Part shown: in pieces, positions 11,939 through 12,930 of the stretch
How the letters are laid out: each line of letters begins with the position of its first letter
Numbering within the stretch: position 1 is the stretch's first letter
Origin: Candidatus Adiutrix sp.
Lineage (GTDB): Bacteria > Desulfobacterota > Desulfarculia > Adiutricales > Adiutricaceae
DNA: 12,930 nucleotides
Assembly: GCA_031273445.1 (NCBI GenBank)
Contig: JAISRV010000121.1
Location: 1-12,930 of the forward strand
Direction of reading: 5' to 3'
Made by a program: the position numbers and the translations under genes
Notes under the pieces: model-generated
The model's database searches: none
The model's input: only the letters and a program-made list of their open reading frames with translations
What the model was told of the DNA's origin: nothing

Positions 11939-12930
11939 TTTGGCAGTCAGAACAATGGCCTCATTACCGCTGGCGGGCTGATGACTTATTGGGGCCGCTG
12001 GCGGAGTTGCGCAAAGCGCAGGGCCGCGTTCTGGGGCTGGCGGCCAACCTGGGCTTTGATGAAGGCTTGCGGGCCTCAGCCCTGGCTTTAGAGGAAGACG
12101 CCATCCAGACGGCGGCCATCGAGGGCGAGCGGCTGGACCGGGAAAAAGTACGCTCTTCCCTTGCCCTGCGCCTGGGCTTGCCGCAAGCGACGCCGCCGCC
12201 CGCCGACCGGGCGGTGGACGGCTTGGTGGAAGCGCTTTTGGACGCCGCGCGCCAATATGACCAACCACTGGATGAAAAACGCCTTTGCGGCTGGCACGCC
12301 GCCTTGTTCCCCACCGGCCGCTCTGGCCTTGATGACGTCACCGTGGGTGCTTGGCGCACGGCCGCCATGCGGGTGGTTTCCGGGCCTTTCGGAAAGCAAA
12401 AAGTGCATTTTGAGGCCCCGCCGCCGGAACGCCTGCCCGATGAGATGAAATCATATTTCGACTGGTGGCAGGAAAGCCGGGGGGCTGTGGACGGCTTGAT
12501 TCGGGCCGCTTTGGCCCAGCTTTATTTCGTCGCCATCCACCCCTTTGACGACGGCAATGGCCGTCTGGCCCGCGCCCTGTCCGATTTGGCCCTGGCGCAG
12601 GATGAAGGCACGGGCCAGCGTTTTTACAGCCTGTCGGCCCAGATCATGAAAGAGCGCCAGGAGTATTACAACATTCTGGAGCGGACGCAAAAAAACGACG
12701 GCGATTGCACCCAGTGGCTTTTATGGTTTTTCGGTTGCCTGGCGCGAGCCATAGAGGGGACGGAACAGCTTCTGGCGAACGTGCTGCTGAAGGCCAGGTT
12801 CCGGCAAAAACACGCCGCGGCCGAACTCAGCGGACGCCAGAAAAAAGTCTTAAATACTCTGCTCGACGCAGGCCCAGGCGGTTTTGAAGGTGGGCTTACC
12901 ACCCGCAAATACATGAGCTTGACTAAAACC
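11926..12930 (+). CDS. Fic-domain protein with DUF4172-like N-terminus (runs off the right edge)
   Basis: An open frame of 335 residues without a stop before the window ends. The start is ATG 11926, with GAGGA (11916-11920) 5 nt upstream. It begins MLQYFWQSEQWPHYRWRADD, the DUF4172-type opening. At 62-67 TAAIEG fits the inhibitory motif (S/T)xxxE(G/N), so this is a class II Fic protein with the self-inhibiting helix before the Fic core. The catalytic loop HPFDDGNGRLARAL starts at H205. Both the catalytic His and the phosphate-binding Gly-Asn-Gly-Arg are intact. After SAQIMKERQEYYNILERTQK and a helical part, residues from about 303 (ELSGRQKKVLNTLLDAGPGG) begin a winged-helix DNA-binding domain, cut by the edge. 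Fic enzymes usually transfer AMP to target proteins; the target here is unknown. The winged helix is a candidate to bind the repeat at its own promoter. Confidence 0.93.
   Translation, partial: MLQYFWQSEQWPHYRWRADDLLGPLAELRKAQGRVLGLAANLGFDEGLRASALALEEDAIQTAAIEGERLDREKVRSSLALRLGLPQATPPPADRAVDGLVEALLDAARQYDQPLDEKRLCGWHAALFPTGRSGLDDVTVGAWRTAAMRVVSGPFGKQKVHFEAPPPERLPDEMKSYFDWWQESRGAVDGLIRAALAQLYFVAIHPFDDGNGRLARALSDLALAQDEGTGQRFYSLSAQIMKERQEYYNILERTQKNDGDCTQWLLWFFGCLARAIEGTEQLLANVLLKARFRQKHAAAELSGRQKKVLNTLLDAGPGGFEGGLTTRKYMSLTKT

Overview
This is a 12.9-kb bacterial window, GC-rich and with strong Shine-Dalgarno sites. The closest cues to lineage are a membrane pyrophosphatase gene (hppA) and GC-rich glycan genes rich in GCC and GGC codons. 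These would fit a Desulfobacterota-like or other Gram-negative bacterium, but the sequence alone does not settle the taxon.

Layout. (1) Positions 1-619, minus strand: the N-terminal third of hppA, an ion-pumping pyrophosphatase that runs off the left edge. (2) 620-1150: a divergent intergenic region with promoters in both directions. (3) 1151-4321, plus: a 1056-residue fusion of a SAM methyltransferase, a beta-rich middle part, a cationic heptad linker and a GT4 glycosyltransferase. (4) 4225-4402: a collapsed gene relic, overlapping the 3' end of the glycosyltransferase gene. It is a degenerate copy of the next gene's leader followed in the same frame by a scrap of its discoidin domain. (5) 4444-10497, plus: a 2017-residue surface or secreted protein. 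It has a signal anchor, a glucuronyl C5-epimerase-like domain, an NHL-type beta-propeller and a helical region. Two nearly identical modules follow, each a discoidin domain, a transglutaminase-like domain and a beta-sandwich, at a 1545-bp period. (6) 10514-11038: debris of a tyrosine integrase and a DUF1016 (YhcG) gene. (7) 11125-11624: a RelB/DinJ-type antitoxin overlapping a MazF/PemK-type toxin that seems frameshifted near its end. (8) 11650-11708: two interleaved perfect inverted repeats. (9) 11864-12930: a Fic-domain protein gene that runs off the right edge without a stop, preceded by a good sigma70 promoter with a 34-bp tandem repeat built into it.

How the parts may work together. Genes 3 and 5 look like a cell-surface glycan locus. 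A cytoplasmic methyltransferase-glycosyltransferase would modify or build a sugar chain. A membrane-anchored protein outside would carry an epimerase-like domain plus sugar-binding and transglutaminase-like modules, which might remodel or cross-link surface material. This link is inferred from neighbourhood and domains. The right third is an accessory zone with toxin-antitoxin, integrase, DUF1016 and Fic genes, partly decayed.

The most unusual content is the architecture of the 2017-residue protein, its recent internal duplication with a sharply bounded variable patch in the discoidin domain, and the upstream relic that carries the same patch.
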